Below, in pieces: positions 62,699 to 64,000 of a stretch of 64,000 bases of DNA. Source of the stretch: Modicisalibacter xianhensis (lineage in GTDB: Bacteria; Pseudomonadota; Gammaproteobacteria; Pseudomonadales; Halomonadaceae). The first letter of the stretch is position 1, and each line of letters starts with the position of its first letter. Below the pieces are notes generated by a model. It ran no database searches. It saw only the letters and a program-made list of their open reading frames with translations, and was not told the origin of the DNA. Location: positions 1 through 64,000 of the forward strand of contig NZ_FOPY01000002.1 in NCBI RefSeq assembly GCF_900113605.1. The letters are read 5' to 3'. The position numbers and the translations under genes are program-made.

Positions 62699-63112
62699 AT
62701 GGCACAACGCATGGAATCCGAACCCGATTCAGAGAGCGAAGCCCTTCCAGAACGACGGGAGACGCTCTGGCTATTGGCACTGAGTCCCATGCTGTGGATG
62801 CTTTATTTTCTGGTGTCCTATGCCACCGCGGCTATCTGGTGCGCGAAAGTGGTGGGGCGCGATGGCTCCCTGGAGGGCGCGCGCATCGCGATCGGCGTCT
62901 ACACCGTGCTCACGCTGGTGGGCATTGGCATCGTGACCTGGCGCGGCTTTCGCAAGCACAGTTTCGGCACTGCGACGGTACCACACGACTTCGATACGCC
63001 TGCCGATCGTCATCGCTTTCTCGGCTTTGCCACGGTACTGCTTGGCGGCCTTTCCGTGGTCGCTACGCTGTACGTCGCCCTGGCCATCGTCTTCATCGGC
63101 AGCTGCACATGA
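62699..63112 (+). CDS. Small membrane protein of the oxidase operon, function unknown
   Basis: Protein of 137 residues with a polar, acidic N terminus (EPDSESEALPERRE) and three membrane segments (about 24-48, 64-80 and 107-133). I do not recognise a named family. It lies between subunit I-III and ctaG and overlaps ctaG by 4 bp, so it is probably an assembly or accessory factor of this oxidase. An AGGTC-like site is weak. Confidence 0.7.
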   Translation: MAQRMESEPDSESEALPERRETLWLLALSPMLWMLYFLVSYATAAIWCAKVVGRDGSLEGARIAIGVYTVLTLVGIGIVTWRGFRKHSFGTATVPHDFDTPADRHRFLGFATVLLGGLSVVATLYVALAIVFIGSCT

Positions 63113-63765
63113 CGCGCCCTTGCATTGCATTCATGAGCCTATGCCTATTGGCGTTTGCTCTGCTGGGGCCGCTGCTCGACCTGGCCAGGCTGAGCTTCGG
63201 CGGGCACATGGCCCTGCACATGCTGATCGTGGCGGGAGTAGCGCCCCTGCTGGCCATGGGGCTTGCTGGCAGCCGCCTCGACCCGGCCCAAAAGGCACCG
63301 AAACTATTCTCGCCTCTTCTGGCGTCAGTGCTTGAATTCCTGGTGATCTGGGCCTGGCATGCTCCGTCGCTACATCACGCCTCAAGGCAGTCGATGATCG
63401 TGTTCGCTCTCGAACTGGCAAGCTACCTGGCGGTCGGACTCCTGCTATGGTGCGCAGCCTTCGGTGGCCCACACCAAAAGGCACATGGGCGGGCGGCCAC
63501 TGGCATCGCGGGATTGCTGCTGACCTCGATGCACATGACCTTGCTAGGGGTGCTGTTGGCGCTGACCGACCGTCCACTATACCGGCACTCGGGGTCAGCT
63601 CCCTGGGCACTCACACCGCTTCAGGACCAGCAAATCGGCGGGGTAATCATGCTCGGTGTCGGTGGTGCGGTCTATCTTCTTGGAGGCCTGTATCTTCTGG
63701 CCGGTCTATTGCGTGGCACTCCTGTGACGGGTACCAATTTACCGGAGAAGCGACATGAGGGTTGA
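63109..63765 (+). CDS. ctaG: CtaG-family cytochrome oxidase assembly protein
   Basis: Membrane protein of 218 residues in the caa3-type CtaG family (PF09678), which helps assemble caa3 oxidases, unlike the copper chaperone CtaG/Cox11. Features are about six membrane helices, FGGHMALHMLIVAGVAPLLA with paired His-X3-His, WAWHAPSLHHAS, and TSMHMTLLG. The His/Met-rich positions suggest copper handling. Its ATG overlaps the preceding stop, and its end overlaps the next gene by 11 bp. Confidence 0.85.
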   Translation: MTRPCIAFMSLCLLAFALLGPLLDLARLSFGGHMALHMLIVAGVAPLLAMGLAGSRLDPAQKAPKLFSPLLASVLEFLVIWAWHAPSLHHASRQSMIVFALELASYLAVGLLLWCAAFGGPHQKAHGRAATGIAGLLLTSMHMTLLGVLLALTDRPLYRHSGSAPWALTPLQDQQIGGVIMLGVGGAVYLLGGLYLLAGLLRGTPVTGTNLPEKRHEG

Positions 63766-64000
63766 GCCAACCCGAGCCCTGTTGTATCGGCTTACCACTC
63801 TCCCGCATCGGGTCATTCGATACATGGTCGGTCATGGAAAGGCGTTACTGTTGAGCTTGGCAATGCTGGGCGGCGTACTGGCCGGTGGTGGTTTTCTTGT
63901 CGTGTGGCTGGGCCTGGTACCGATCAGTGCCAGCTCGGGCCACTGGCCCGTGACTCGCTGGTTCTTGCATTTTGCCATGCGCAATGCTGTCGAAACCCAG
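63755..64000 (+). CDS. Membrane-anchored c-type cytochrome-like protein, 5' part
   Basis: An open frame starts at an ATG 11 bp inside the end of ctaG, with a GGAGAAG site upstream, and runs past the window end (82 codons seen). It begins MRVEPTRALLYRL and has one membrane segment (ALLLSLAMLGGVLAGGGFLV) followed by SGHWPVTRWFLHFAMRNAVE. This start is familiar from membrane cytochrome c proteins found in caa3 oxidase operons, but the haem motif, if present, is outside the window. Confidence 0.6.
   Translation, partial: MRVEPTRALLYRLTTLPHRVIRYMVGHGKALLLSLAMLGGVLAGGGFLVVWLGLVPISASSGHWPVTRWFLHFAMRNAVETQ

Noticed and set aside
1-64000. CRISPR arrays, prophage, rRNA or tRNA genes
   Set aside because: No direct-repeat/spacer pattern, phage structural gene or conserved RNA gene was seen on either strand by reading; a program search (for example CRISPRCasFinder, tRNAscan-SE) would settle this.

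Overview
The window reads as a chromosomal segment of a high-GC, moderately halophilic gammaproteobacterium. Halomonas or a close relative is the best guess. This is inferred from acidic proteomes in genes such as recBCD, a glycine-betaine/choline binding protein, arginine/AST catabolism, and a Pantoea-style carotenoid cluster beside housekeeping genes. No rRNA, tRNA, CRISPR array or prophage was found.

Layout. 1-333: right end of an IS3-family element inserted 18 bp before a glycine-betaine/choline binding protein gene (proX-like). 1.4-7.5 kb: TVP38/DedA membrane protein, GT4 glycosyltransferase, a LysR regulator divergent from a tartrate/D-malate dehydrogenase, a lipocalin lipoprotein and a Tat-exported SMP-30 lactonase. 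7.7-16.2 kb: amino-acid module with a DUF1338 enzyme overlapping astE, a structured leader, an AotPQM-type arginine/ornithine ABC transporter with two paralogous binding proteins, a divergent isoaspartyl-dipeptidase-like amidohydrolase and CorA. 16.3-28.6 kb: mixed genes (CadR-type regulator, glutamine amidotransferase, TraX-like protein, GGDEF/EAL protein, an atypical malate dehydrogenase, SDR, YaeQ, an Ada-AlkA fusion followed by Ogt, a phosphodiesterase). 28.6-31.8 kb: ilvD and a sodium:solute symporter under a TPP riboswitch.

31.9-39.6 kb is a complete zeaxanthin glucoside cluster: crtE reads leftward, idi2(fni)-crtX-crtY-crtI-crtB read rightward with overlapping genes, and crtZ converges from the far side. 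The crtE/fni gap and the crtZ upstream region share a TGTACA-type element with 11-bp periodicity, which could tie both promoters to one regulator. 39.7-45 kb: mmsA divergent from a LysR gene, selO, and an ADP-ribosylglycohydrolase homologue that has lost its metal-binding signatures. 45.3-57.2 kb: DUF2254, Spo0M and the recC-recB-recD operon, with ATGA overlaps.

57.2-58.9 kb is noticeably richer in A+T and holds two small secreted proteins of unknown role: one Q/N-rich, one with three EF-hands. 59.1-64.0 kb is a caa3-type cytochrome oxidase operon: subunit II with a cytochrome c domain, a fused subunit I-III, a small membrane protein, CtaG and the start of a membrane-anchored protein that runs off the window.

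The strongest leads are the mutually exclusive RNA pairings before aotP, the shared repeat element of the carotenoid genes, the degenerate ADP-ribosylglycohydrolase beside selO, and the IadA homologue with altered metal ligands.
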